Assembly (NCBI GenBank): GCA_945888515.1
Contig: CAMDAD010000004.1
Span: 62,001-126,000, forward strand
Source of the DNA: Akkermansia muciniphila
GTDB taxonomy: Bacteria > Verrucomicrobiota > Verrucomicrobiia > Verrucomicrobiales > Akkermansiaceae
Length of the DNA stretch: 64,000 nucleotides
Reading direction: 5' to 3'
Made by a program: the position numbers and the translations under genes. Under the pieces are notes generated by a model. It worked only from the letters and a program-made list of their open reading frames with translations, did no database searches and was not told the DNA's origin. This document shows positions 10,296 through 18,656 of this stretch, one piece after another. Numbering within the stretch: the first letter of the stretch is position 1; the number at the start of each line of letters is the position of its first letter.

Positions 10296-11108
10296 ATGTC
10301 ACGCCGACAATCCAGTTCCAACGGAGTCTCGCTCTTCCCGTTTTTGAGCATCCTGGCCTGTTTGATCGGTGTGCTCACGATGATGATCAAAATCATCACC
10401 GACATCAAGGCTCAGGAAAACGTCGGTCGCGATGAGCAGGAAATGGCGCGCGCCAAACAGTTCCAGCAAATCCAGAGCGAAATCAACAAGCAGGAAAAGG
10501 AGCTGACGAAAATCAAAGCCGTTCTCAAGGAGCGCAACGCGGCACTTGTCGAGCTGAGCGAACTGGAAAACAAACGCATCATGCTGCGCAAGCAGTTGGC
10601 CGACACCAAGGCCGCGCCCAAGGAATCGGATGAGGCGCTGCAAAAAATGTTAGAGCTGCTCATCGACCAGATCGCCGCCTTCAAAAAAGAACGTCCCTCG
10701 CTCGAAAAACAACTCGCCGAGCTCAAGGCGGAACTGGAACGCCGCAAGATCAAACCCGATACGAAGCCCCAGCCCGTGCGCATCAACCCCGCCGGCTCGG
10801 GCATTTCCGCCAACACGGAACTGGTCTTCATCGAATGCAACGCAAACGGCCTGGTCATTCTCGATAAAAGCGGCGGCAAGACCACCATATCCGCCGCCAC
10901 GATCGAGACCGATGGCAAACTCGCGAGCGCCTTCAACACGCTGAAATCCGCCAGAGAGCACCTCGTTCTTTTCCTCATCCGCGCCGATGGTCATGGCACC
11001 TTCCGCACTGCGGGAGCCCATGCGGAAACGAAATATAACCTTCGTATCGGCAAATTACCGGTCCCCACGCAAGGTGAAATCGATCTCTCACTCTTCCTGA
11101 AACGATAG
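10296..11108 (+). CDS. ExbD-like coiled-coil protein lacking the membrane aspartate
   Basis: 270 residues: a short basic N-terminus, one membrane helix (about residues 10-32, containing SLFPFLSILACLIG), a long charged coiled coil (about 38-150) and a C-terminal alpha/beta domain (about 170-270). The membrane helix aligns with ExbD helices of the PF-[IL]-D-I type, but the ion-carrying Asp position is Ser (PFLSI). It starts 21 bases after the channel gene and ends 4 bases before the next, so the three are almost certainly one operon. The C-terminal domain resembles that of the next gene (LVLFLIRADGHGTF versus VLIFKVNPNGFATY), suggesting paralogues. Family role not established as far as I know. 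Confidence 0.75.
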   Translation: MSRRQSSSNGVSLFPFLSILACLIGVLTMMIKIITDIKAQENVGRDEQEMARAKQFQQIQSEINKQEKELTKIKAVLKERNAALVELSELENKRIMLRKQLADTKAAPKESDEALQKMLELLIDQIAAFKKERPSLEKQLAELKAELERRKIKPDTKPQPVRINPAGSGISANTELVFIECNANGLVILDKSGGKTTISAATIETDGKLASAFNTLKSAREHLVLFLIRADGHGTFRTAGAHAETKYNLRIGKLPVPTQGEIDLSLFLKR

Positions 11109-11112
11109 AATC

Positions 11113-12213
11113 ATGGCGCGAAAAAAATCCAACGACTCGGAAGCGGTGAGCATGGACTCCTTGATGGATGCCCTCACCAATGTCGTGGCTGTTCTCATCG
11201 TGATCCTCATCCTGCTGCAGATGGATGTCAGCAATACGGTCGAAAAAATGCTCAACGACCTCAAGCCTGCCTCGCCCGAACAAATTGTCGCCGCCCAGCA
11301 ACAACAGACGCAAATCCAGCAGCAAATCAAAAAACAACAGGAGCTGCTTAAAGCTCCGGAACCAACCCCGCAGGAGCTTGGAAAAATCGAAGCAGATCTT
11401 TCGCTGTTAGAGGATTCTCTCAAAAAAAACAACGCAGGCTTGATGGCGCTCGATCAATTGAAAAAACAGGTCGAGGCACAGAAGATCATCGAAGCTGAGG
11501 AACGCAAGAAGACCGATGCCGTTCTGGCCGAAATTAATCGCATCAAAGCATTGCTCGATCAAACACCGATCCCTAAAGCGCCCGAGGCCACCGTTGTTAG
11601 AATCCCCAACAGCCGCGACATCCCGGAAACTGCGGATATTTTCTACTGCTATATCGCTGGCGATCAGGCGCATTTCGTCGATCCCTTCGAAGCGAAAAAA
11701 ATGGTCATGGCTGAGTTCAAGAGCAATGAGCGCATACTCTTCCGCGAACTGCGCAAAATCCCTAAAAAAGCCGACGTGCGGGTTTATGATCAAGAAAAAA
11801 CAGTGCAGTTTTTTGCCCAACGCAATTTGAAAGTGCGCAATCAATCCATCAGCGTGCCTTACAACAAACCGTGGACGCGATTGAATTACCGCATCACTTT
11901 TGATCCGAAAAAAGGCGATGCCTCGCTCGCCGATATGGAACAGGAAAAAGGCCGCTTCCACAATGTCTGCAACCGAGTGCGCTCGTCTCCGCGCAGCGTG
12001 TTGATTTTCAAAGTTAACCCTAACGGATTTGCCACCTACATCAAGGCTCGCGAAATTGCCGATCGATTCAACATTCCCTGCGGTTGGGAGATCGACGGCA
12101 ATACCTCTTTGCAAGCACCGCTCGACTTCGAAGTGAATCGCCTCGAACAACCACCGCCACCCAAGCCAGGGGCCATCCCCGCCAAGCCTGCACCCAAACG
12201 CAAGCTCGACTGA
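11113..12213 (+). CDS. ExbD-like coiled-coil protein retaining the membrane aspartate
   Basis: 366 residues: a membrane helix at about 16-40 (DALTNVVAVLIVILILLQ) preceded by acidic residues, with Asp19 at the position of the ExbD/MotB ion-binding aspartate. A glutamine- and lysine-rich coiled coil follows (about 45-150), then a large soluble domain ending in a Pro/Lys-rich tail. Its C-terminal core (SVLIFKVNPNGFATYIKARE) parallels that of the preceding gene. I infer that it provides the protonatable residue of the motor, while its neighbour provides a non-protonatable partner. It is convergent with the TonB-dependent receptor gene. Confidence 0.75.
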   Translation: MARKKSNDSEAVSMDSLMDALTNVVAVLIVILILLQMDVSNTVEKMLNDLKPASPEQIVAAQQQQTQIQQQIKKQQELLKAPEPTPQELGKIEADLSLLEDSLKKNNAGLMALDQLKKQVEAQKIIEAEERKKTDAVLAEINRIKALLDQTPIPKAPEATVVRIPNSRDIPETADIFYCYIAGDQAHFVDPFEAKKMVMAEFKSNERILFRELRKIPKKADVRVYDQEKTVQFFAQRNLKVRNQSISVPYNKPWTRLNYRITFDPKKGDASLADMEQEKGRFHNVCNRVRSSPRSVLIFKVNPNGFATYIKAREIADRFNIPCGWEIDGNTSLQAPLDFEVNRLEQPPPPKPGAIPAKPAPKRKLD

Positions 12214-12258
12214 ATATCGACCCGAGTCCATCGGATCCGCGCTCTCGTAACTGTCTCC

Positions 12259-14325
12259 TCACCACTGAATTTCAATACCCGTGAACAAACCGATACCATC
12301 ACCCGGTAGAAACTGAGCCACGTCAGTTCCATTGGCGTTATCGATGACTCCAGTGGTTGCGGCATGAATGCGATCGGTTAGATTCCGAGCTTCCAGAAAC
12401 CAAGAGAGGCCACTCTCACTTTGCTTGCCCACGCGAAAACCTATCAGTGCGTAGGCATCACTTTTCAAGGTATTCCGATGATCGATGTATCCTCCCTGAG
12501 GCACCCATTCGCAAGTAGGGCCCGCATAGTATCCCGCCGCATTGCGCCACAGTAACTCGGCGCGGATCAGGTGTGGCGGAAGGCCGGCTATCGTATTTCC
12601 TGAATAATCGTAGCCCGCGGCTTGATGATCCTCAAACTTGAATCGTCCGTAGGTCCAAGCGGCGGCCAAAACCAACCGATGCTCCGCCGCAGTGTCCCAG
12701 GAGTGTCCCAACAAATCGATTTCGGCTCCCAGCTCGATACCCGCATGAGTGGTCTTGTTCGCGTTGGTGGTGGTGCTGAGGTTCGAGATCGGATCCAACA
12801 CGGCGAGTAATTCATCATCCAGCTCCGAATGATACAGAGCCAGGTCCCATCGCAGAAATTCTTTGCTACCTCTTGTGCCAACTTCCCAAGTGGTCGCCGT
12901 TTGCGCGTTGCGTGCGGTATTCGCGGTGACGGTTTCGCTAAACGAGGGAGGTTCATAACTTCCTGAAACGTTTGCAAAAAACTGCATGCCCCATCCATCC
13001 CATCGCATGCCGATCTTGGGAGCGATTTGATCGTATGTTTCATCATAATTTGTGGATGGATTCACAGGACCAGTTTCACGAGTGTTTTTGCGCCGGTTGT
13101 GCGAAGCGATCATACCGAGCACGCCGGTAAATCCACGCCCCAGCTCATATTGATCTTCGATGAATGCCTCCACATTGGTTGCCATTTGATCGTCTTCTTG
13201 GAGCTTATTTCCGCGCTGCGATGAAGTGGGAGAAGTATATGCAAACTGCGCGGCATTGGTTTCTCCATGCGTGAAAAGCACTCCCGCTTTCAGACGATTT
13301 TCACGATTCATGATCTCACTGCGATGGGTGATGTTTCCTCCTGCCATGTAATCTTTTGAGAGCTGATCGATTACTTGAAAAATCGGGTGATCCAAGTCCT
13401 TGTAGGTCATCGCCCCAAACAGATCCATCGTGTAAGCCCCCGCTCGGACGGAGCTCTTGTTTGCCACGCGTATGAGGTCGAAATCACGACGTTGATCTCG
13501 CAATAGATTCGCAGCGTTCGCCTGACGTGGATCATCCAACATCTGCGCGCTGGTTAGAGCACCGGGTAGCTCGGAACGCGTCCGGATGGCACTAAGGTAG
13601 AGTCGTGATTCGCGACTGTCGTCAGGACGCCATCCGAAATTACTGAAGAGTCGCAAGTTATCCTGCTGAGCATGCTCACGAAAGCCATTCTGTTGCTGGG
13701 TAGTGAGGGAAGCGAAGAGATCGCGTGAGGCATCGCTCCATCCATGGGAAAGAGTGGAACGCAAGTAGTCCCATGATCCGGCCTCGGTTCGCCATGTCGT
13801 GCCGGGTGATGAGTTACCAGTGTGCGAGATGTAATCAATCGCCCCACCAAGGGTCGATGCTCCATACGCCAAAGCGTTTCCTCCGCGCCAAACGTTGATG
13901 TAATCGATCGCGGTCGGTTCCAATGACTGCATGTCAAAACCACCGTCCGCTAGATTGATCGGCACACCATCCTGCATCACACGTATGCCACGACCGTGAA
14001 AAGTCCGCTGCAAGCCAGATCCGCGGATGGAAAGTCGTGCTTCGTCTGAACCGAAACGGGGCTGAGCCACCACTCCGGGCGAAAGGAAAAATGTGTCGGC
14101 CAGCGTCGAAGATCGACCTAACAGATATCGTTCTGCATCCACCACTTCCGTGCCACCGATCGATTTACGCAACTCCTCGCGACTTTGCTCCACGCCTGGA
14201 ACCGTGAGAGAATTGCTGTATTTCTTCGCCTGCACCACCACGGGTTGTAGTTCGTTGGTAGTTTCCTGGGCGTTAGTAAGAATGGTGGACATTGCCACGA
14301 AAAGAAGACGAGAAGTTCGGGTCAT
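12259..14325 (-). CDS. TonB-dependent outer-membrane receptor
   Basis: Outer-membrane beta-barrel that imports a chelate or other large substrate using TonB energy. From the ATG at 14325 (MTRTSRLLFVAMST) it has a signal peptide. A plug domain (about residues 40-180) follows, with SIRGSG, VMQDGVPINLADGG and VWRGGNALAYGASTLGGAID; then a roughly 500-residue barrel ending in aromatic Trp (GIEIQW). Alternative start at 14340; the longer frame reaching 14463 would run into the divergent regB gene and is unlikely. The plug resembles FecA-like and siderophore receptors, but I cannot name the ligand. Divergent from regB across about 110 bases that hold paired repeats. Confidence 0.9.
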   Translation of the reverse strand: MTRTSRLLFVAMSTILTNAQETTNELQPVVVQAKKYSNSLTVPGVEQSREELRKSIGGTEVVDAERYLLGRSSTLADTFFLSPGVVAQPRFGSDEARLSIRGSGLQRTFHGRGIRVMQDGVPINLADGGFDMQSLEPTAIDYINVWRGGNALAYGASTLGGAIDYISHTGNSSPGTTWRTEAGSWDYLRSTLSHGWSDASRDLFASLTTQQQNGFREHAQQDNLRLFSNFGWRPDDSRESRLYLSAIRTRSELPGALTSAQMLDDPRQANAANLLRDQRRDFDLIRVANKSSVRAGAYTMDLFGAMTYKDLDHPIFQVIDQLSKDYMAGGNITHRSEIMNRENRLKAGVLFTHGETNAAQFAYTSPTSSQRGNKLQEDDQMATNVEAFIEDQYELGRGFTGVLGMIASHNRRKNTRETGPVNPSTNYDETYDQIAPKIGMRWDGWGMQFFANVSGSYEPPSFSETVTANTARNAQTATTWEVGTRGSKEFLRWDLALYHSELDDELLAVLDPISNLSTTTNANKTTHAGIELGAEIDLLGHSWDTAAEHRLVLAAAWTYGRFKFEDHQAAGYDYSGNTIAGLPPHLIRAELLWRNAAGYYAGPTCEWVPQGGYIDHRNTLKSDAYALIGFRVGKQSESGLSWFLEARNLTDRIHAATTGVIDNANGTDVAQFLPGDGIGLFTGIEIQW

Positions 14326-14360
14326 GCGCAGATCATACATGGAATCACTTTTCTGGGAAT

Positions 14361-14424
14361 GTGGCAAAATGCCGCATGCCATGGCGAGGGAAACACTTGT
14401 CGTGGCGTGGCAAGATGCGCATGC
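14361..14424. promoter_or_regulatory. Paired direct repeats between receptor and regB
   Basis: Two nearly identical stretches, 14361-14379 and 14407-14424, share GTGGCAARATGC followed by (C)GCATGC. Their starts are 46 bases apart. Each contains an imperfect dyad (TGTGGCA, AAA, TGCCGCA at 14360-14376). Position between two divergent genes, one of them a sensor kinase, makes them candidate binding sites, possibly for the adjacent RegA-like regulator. Seen directly; function inferred. Confidence 0.45.
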
Positions 14425-14433
14425 TGAAGCCCT

Positions 14434-15702
14434 ATGATTCGCCCCATTCTGCCGCATCGACAATCGGTCAGCTTACGCTGGATCATCCGCATGCGTTGGC
14501 TTGCGGTGTGCGGCCAGATATTGGCCGCGATGCTGGCTTGGAAACTATTCGATGTTTCCGTGCCGTGGATGCCGGTGAGTATCGTGTTTGCCATCACTGT
14601 CATTTCTAACATCGTTTTGCCTCGTCAACACCGAGCTGGGTTGCGTGGTTGGAGTCTGTGGCTGGACGTGATTCTTCTCACTGTTCTGATTTATTTCACT
14701 GGTGGACCGCATAACCCTTTTACCTCGTTTTATTTGCTTCATATTGCACTTGCAGCTATGACACTTACCTCAGGAAATCTCTGGAGTCTCGTGAGCGCCT
14801 GCATCGCTGGGTATGTGCTGATCTTCTTCTATCATCGCCCCGTGATGCTGGGAGATATGGAAATTGCCAGCGGTTGCGAGAGTTACAGCTGGCATTTGCA
14901 GGGCATGCTGCTGGCATTTATCATTACCGCCAGTTTCATCGCCGCATTTGTATCGCGGATGCATCGTATTCTGTTAAAGCAGGACGAAGCACTAGAAACG
15001 GCTCGTATCCAAGCGGAAAAAAATGCAGCCTTCGCCTCACTGGCCACATTGTCCGCAGGAGTGGCACACGAACTAGGCTCACCGTTGGCGACGATTTCGC
15101 TTGCTAGTTCCGAACTGCTACAGCAACTGCCGGAAACCATGGATACCGATCTCCGCGCGGATGTCTCATTGATTCATCAACAAGCGCAGCGTTGTCGAAT
15201 GATCCTCGACCAACTGAACGAACGCAACACTTTCGGAATTGGCGATCCTTGCAGAGAGGTGACTGCTGCCGAACTCGCGCGATCCGTAATCGAAAAGATC
15301 GCGCCAGAAATCGGATCGCGTCTGGAAATGGTTTTTGCGGAAGATGCCACGTGGCGTTTGCCGCATGAGGCGACCGTGCAAGCCTTGATCATCATGATTC
15401 AAAATGCAGCACAAGCCGATTCCAGCGGCGCAAAGATCGAAATGCGTATCGCGGATCATGGCTCGGGGTGCATGATCGAAGTGATCGACTCAGGACCAAA
15501 TCCCTCGACCGAGACACTCGCTAGGGCCAGTGATCCGTTTTTCACCACAAAGCCACCGGGTCAAGGAATGGGGCTAGGACTTTTTCTCGTCAAATGCCTA
15601 GCACAACGGTTACACGGAGAATTTACGATGCACCGCGCGTCTGATTGTCGAACGCATGCTCGGTTGCTTTTACAAAATCCATCTAACTTAGATTGTCGAT
15701 GA
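14434..15702 (+). CDS. regB: RegB/PrrB-type redox sensor histidine kinase
   Basis: 422-residue membrane kinase. Six hydrophobic segments occupy about 20-175, with the GGPHNPF quinone-site motif of RegB at residues 90-96. The DHp box GVAHELGSPLATIS has the phospho-accepting His at 212. Cys254 in QAQRCRMIL occupies the place I recall for the redox-active cysteine of Rhodobacter RegB. The HATPase domain has IIMIQNAAQAD and GMGLGLFLVK. In Proteobacteria, RegB/PrrB/RoxS senses ubiquinone and oxygen status and controls respiration and other redox pathways. The stop overlaps the regulator's start (ATGA), indicating translational coupling. Confidence 0.88.
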   Translation: MIRPILPHRQSVSLRWIIRMRWLAVCGQILAAMLAWKLFDVSVPWMPVSIVFAITVISNIVLPRQHRAGLRGWSLWLDVILLTVLIYFTGGPHNPFTSFYLLHIALAAMTLTSGNLWSLVSACIAGYVLIFFYHRPVMLGDMEIASGCESYSWHLQGMLLAFIITASFIAAFVSRMHRILLKQDEALETARIQAEKNAAFASLATLSAGVAHELGSPLATISLASSELLQQLPETMDTDLRADVSLIHQQAQRCRMILDQLNERNTFGIGDPCREVTAAELARSVIEKIAPEIGSRLEMVFAEDATWRLPHEATVQALIIMIQNAAQADSSGAKIEMRIADHGSGCMIEVIDSGPNPSTETLARASDPFFTTKPPGQGMGLGLFLVKCLAQRLHGEFTMHRASDCRTHARLLLQNPSNLDCR

Positions 15703-16253
15703 CGTTATTGCTCGCAGATGATGATGATGTGTATCGGGAGAGACTCGCCCGGGCCATAGGCGCGCGTGGACACTCGGTGATCACTGCACGGAATGGAGAG
15801 GAAGCCATCCTGCTCAGCTCCCAGAGCGAGATGGACGCGGCGATTCTGGATTTGAAAATGCCCGAGCACAATGGCATCGACGTGCTCCGTGCCATCATGA
15901 AATCTCGTCCGCACATGCGTATTCTCATTCACACCGGTTATGGGAGCATCGCCACCGCTATGGAAGCGGTGCGACTCGGAGCAATCGACTATCTCATCAA
16001 ACCAACCGACGTCGATAGCCTGTTGAGCGCACTAGATCCGAATCAAGAAGAGTTGCCAAAGCCTCCGCAGTGTCCGCACCAAGTTTGGAGAGAGTTGAGT
16101 GGGAACACATCCAACGGATCATCTCCGACTGTAACGGCAACATTAGCGAAGCTGCACGCATCCTCGGATTGCATCGCCGATCCCTGCAAAGAAAGCTTCA
16201 GAAATTTCCGCCGCATCGATGATGCGAGGCGATGGATGCAGAGGCGGGCGTGA
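15699..16253 (+). CDS. regA: RegA-type response regulator, frameshifted before its HTH
   Basis: The first 115 or so residues are an intact receiver domain: LLLADDDD acidic triad, phospho-Asp in AAILDLKMPEHNGID, then HTGYGSIATAMEAVRLGAIDYLIKP. After about residue 120 the open frame runs into meaningless sequence to 16253. The -1 frame instead encodes a full RegA Fis-type DNA-binding domain through 16222. The gene is therefore broken by a single-base loss between about 16020 and 16065, or by a sequencing error, or needs a -1 shift; I see no slippery heptamer there. As written, the protein would receive phosphate but not bind DNA. ATG at 15699 overlaps the regB stop. Confidence 0.8.
   Translation: MTLLLADDDDVYRERLARAIGARGHSVITARNGEEAILLSSQSEMDAAILDLKMPEHNGIDVLRAIMKSRPHMRILIHTGYGSIATAMEAVRLGAIDYLIKPTDVDSLLSALDPNQEELPKPPQCPHQVWRELSGNTSNGSSPTVTATLAKLHASSDCIADPCKESFRNFRRIDDARRWMQRRA
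16063..16222 (+). other. Out-of-frame RegA DNA-binding domain
   Basis: Reading one base back from the receiver frame gives VSAPSLERVEWEHIQRI, then ISDCNGNISEAARILGLH, then RRSLQRKLQKFPPHR and a TGA at 16220-16222. This is the hallmark C-terminal helix-turn-helix of the RegA/PrrA/ActR family (WEHIQR, N-S-EAAR, LHRRSLQRKL). It has no start codon of its own of any quality, so it belongs to the upstream receiver. Conservation of every key position argues that the break is recent or artefactual. Confidence 0.8.
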
Positions 16254-16330
16254 TCGAGATCACTGATGACGGAGCAGTCGTGCGGCTTGAGGCTGTTGAA
16301 GTAGGCAACTTTGAGAGGATTCTAGCATGA
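16232..16330 (+). CDS. Possible 32-residue small protein
   Basis: ATG at 16232 opens a 33-codon frame encoding an acidic peptide (MDAEAGVIEITDDGAVVRL and 13 more residues) ending in TGA at 16328. It overlaps the end of the broken regA frame. No ribosome-binding site and no recognised family. The even, amphipathic composition looks more protein-like than random, but the evidence is weak. Confidence 0.2.
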   Translation: MDAEAGVIEITDDGAVVRLEAVEVGNFERILA

Positions 16331-16355
16331 TTGTTAGACTTGCGGCGGCAATTTT

Positions 16356-16408
16356 GAGTCAGATTTGTGCTACACCCATCCCGTCCCGACAAACACAAAA
16401 TCTGGCTC
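16356..16408 (+). promoter_or_regulatory. Long stem-loop upstream of ABC transporter gene
   Basis: 16356-16369 (GAGTCAGATTTGTG) pairs with 16394-16408 (CACAAAATCTGGCTC) with one G-T wobble and one bulged base, giving a 14-bp stem around a 24-nt loop. There is no following T-run, so it is not a simple terminator. It sits 40 bases before the ATG at 16449 and may be a 5'-leader structure or an mRNA-end stabiliser for regA. Confidence 0.45.
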
Positions 16409-16448
16409 GCCAACGAAAGACTTATCTGTTTGAGTTCGTTTGTAACAT

Positions 16449-18191
16449 ATGCTAGAATTACAGGAAGTTTGTTTTTCCATCAATAAAGACGGAGAAGAGG
16501 TTAACCTCGTCGATCACGTCTCACTCAAGATTCCTCGTGGACACTTTATGGCCATCGTTGGTCCCTCAGGTTGTGGTAAAACGACTTTGCTAAAAACCAT
16601 TGCTGGGCTGAATGCGGAAAGTGCTGGCACGCTTCTTTGGAATGATTTGAGTCTCTCGGACGGCCACGATTTTGCGCCCTCAGAAATCGGTTACGTGCCG
16701 CAGTTTTCGATCGCCTACGATCCTCTCACAGTAGATGAATCTGTAGAGGCCGCGACGCGCCTTCGCATTCGAACCCACAGTGAGGCGGATTTGGATGCGC
16801 GCATCGATCGCGCTCTGGAAGAAACCGGTCTCACAGCCATAGCAGATCGTCCGGTCAAGGTTCTCTCTGGTGGGCAAAAGCGACGTCTCGGGCTAGCAAT
16901 GGAACTTGTTTCTGATCCGAAAATCCTGCTCTGTGATGAGGTTACTTCTGGGCTCGATCCGCGATCGGAAAGAGAAATCGTGAAGTTGCTCCATGATCTA
17001 TCGCGTAAGGAGGGGCGCATTGTGTTATCGGTCACTCACTCGCTCGCACACTTTGAACTGTACGACTCTATCCTCGTATTGCACGAGGGTCGCGTCGCCT
17101 TTCACGGACCACCAGACATGCTTGCACACTATTTCTCGGTGAAAGACACGGAAGAAATTTACCCTCGCCTAGCAAAGCAACCATCCGAGCGCTGGCAGTC
17201 ATCGTGGATGAAGCATCGCGATGCGTATTATGAAAAAATCGAAAAGCGTCGGCAAAAAAACATAGAAGAAGGTCACCTGCATGTACCGACGGCAGGACTT
17301 TCTCAAGATGTCGAAGAAGGTGAGGAAGACAACATCAGCACACCAGGTATACTCAGCCAATTCCTGACCCTACTTTCGCGACGCTGGCGCATCTTTTTCC
17401 GCGATCGAGGTCAGGTTTTCTTGCAGCTCGCGATCATGATATGCTTTCCCATTCTCGTATCGCTATTTAGCGACAAAGCGAATGTGCAGATGCGTTCTCT
17501 CTCTGATATGCGCCAGACGGATGTGATGCTGGAAATCACAGAGCAGCAAAACGTCAAGCAGGATAACATGAAGGCGGGCTCGGCACTCTCCGGCATCATC
17601 ATGTTTCAGGTGGTTTTGCTCGGGCTGATGGGATCGAATAACTCCGCCCGCGAGATTGCTGGGGAGCGTCCGATTTACGAGAAGGAAAAGTTCGGCGGCC
17701 TACGTCCCAGTGCTTACCTCGCTAGCAAGGTGGCGTTTTTATCCTGTTTGGTCATAGCTCAGTCGTTATGGATGGCGGTGTTTGTGAATATTTTTTCCCC
17801 GTTCGATGGAACCTTCGCGCAGCACGCGCTTTTCCTTCTGCTATGCAATGCAGCGATGACTTCGGTGTGTCTCGGCATTTCGGCTATGATGAAAACGGCA
17901 GAACAAGCATCACTGCTGTCCATTTACCTCGTGGGTTTTCAATTGCCGCTATCAGGAGCGGTGCTGGCTCTGCCCGAAAAGATCGAGACCTTTACGCGCC
18001 CGTTCATTTCCGCCTACTGGGCCTGGTCGGGTTCGGTCGAGGCTCTCGGCACAGCGCGCAATCTGGCAGTGAAGTCGGTCATTTCCACTAGCATCACGCC
18101 GCAAAATTTCTGTTTCTACTTGCTCGGATTGCATATTGCGGTAGGATTACTAGTAACACTGATTGGTGCGAAACGTCATCAGTGGGAATAA
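16449..18191 (+). CDS. ABCG-like ABC transporter, ATPase fused to ABC-2 permease
   Basis: 580 residues. The N-terminal ATPase (about 1-235) has Walker A VGPSGCGKTTLL, a Q-loop, signature LSGGQKRRLGLAMEL, Walker B ILLCDEVTSGLDP and switch His in SVTHSL. A linker leads to a six-helix ABC-2-type permease (about 300-575) with SGIIMFQVVLLGLMGSNNSAREIAGERPIYEKE, quoted here in sense as the conserved intracellular helix. ATPase-then-membrane order is the eukaryotic white/ABCG half-transporter layout. It would act as a dimeric exporter; substrate unknown. The next three genes, all on the same strand with short gaps, encode envelope proteins that may be partners. Confidence 0.85.
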   Translation: MLELQEVCFSINKDGEEVNLVDHVSLKIPRGHFMAIVGPSGCGKTTLLKTIAGLNAESAGTLLWNDLSLSDGHDFAPSEIGYVPQFSIAYDPLTVDESVEAATRLRIRTHSEADLDARIDRALEETGLTAIADRPVKVLSGGQKRRLGLAMELVSDPKILLCDEVTSGLDPRSEREIVKLLHDLSRKEGRIVLSVTHSLAHFELYDSILVLHEGRVAFHGPPDMLAHYFSVKDTEEIYPRLAKQPSERWQSSWMKHRDAYYEKIEKRRQKNIEEGHLHVPTAGLSQDVEEGEEDNISTPGILSQFLTLLSRRWRIFFRDRGQVFLQLAIMICFPILVSLFSDKANVQMRSLSDMRQTDVMLEITEQQNVKQDNMKAGSALSGIIMFQVVLLGLMGSNNSAREIAGERPIYEKEKFGGLRPSAYLASKVAFLSCLVIAQSLWMAVFVNIFSPFDGTFAQHALFLLLCNAAMTSVCLGISAMMKTAEQASLLSIYLVGFQLPLSGAVLALPEKIETFTRPFISAYWAWSGSVEALGTARNLAVKSVISTSITPQNFCFYLLGLHIAVGLLVTLIGAKRHQWE

Positions 18192-18242
18192 TATTTCATT
18201 TTTTCTCCATCACCCACACCCATTTCAACAACCATCTTTTTT

Positions 18243-18635
18243 ATGGCAAGACGAGCTAGTTCCGGACCCAATTATATCGCGATGATTGCCATCGCGGGAT
18301 TCGTCATCGTTGCATTTATCGGTGCAAAATTTCTGATGAATGACAGTGGAAAAAAGATCAAAGGGGCAACGCCGCTTTCGATCACCGAATTTCTCGAAAA
18401 TGGCAATTCTCTCCGCGGTAACGAATACCTCGTGGAAGGCACGGTAGATCAGCGCTGGCCGCGCGATAACGGGCAATTGGTTTCCCTACTGGTGAATGAT
18501 TCGGAAGATCTGATCGGCATCGAAATTCCCGCCTCCTTCAACAATCTCAATATTGAACGCTCGCAAAAGTATGCCATCAGAGTCAAGTTCCGCGAGGGTG
18601 GTGTACCGGTAGCTACACAAATCGAAAGATTCTAA
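18243..18635 (+). CDS. Membrane-anchored OB-fold-like protein
   Basis: 130 residues: a short basic start, one membrane helix (about 12-33, YIAMIAIAGFVIVAFIGAKF) and a C-terminal beta-rich domain. GNEYLVEGTVDQRW and KYAIRVKF give the alternating pattern of a small OB-fold. I do not recognise a named family. It lies between the ABC transporter and the 666-residue exported protein, with gaps of 51 and 21 bases, so co-transcription is likely. Start ATG at 18243 has no Shine-Dalgarno. Confidence 0.65.
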   Translation: MARRASSGPNYIAMIAIAGFVIVAFIGAKFLMNDSGKKIKGATPLSITEFLENGNSLRGNEYLVEGTVDQRWPRDNGQLVSLLVNDSEDLIGIEIPASFNNLNIERSQKYAIRVKFREGGVPVATQIERF

Positions 18636-18656
18636 CAATTCAACCCATCTCCGTTC

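Noticed and set aside
3150-12213. RecN, RecQ and the MotA-like module together as a Zorya-type defence island
   Set aside because: RecN and RecQ are full-length housekeeping types, convergent with each other, and RecQ is on the opposite strand to the motor genes. No ZorC/ZorD or ZorE homologue is present, and the ExbD-like proteins lack the OmpA-type domain of ZorB.
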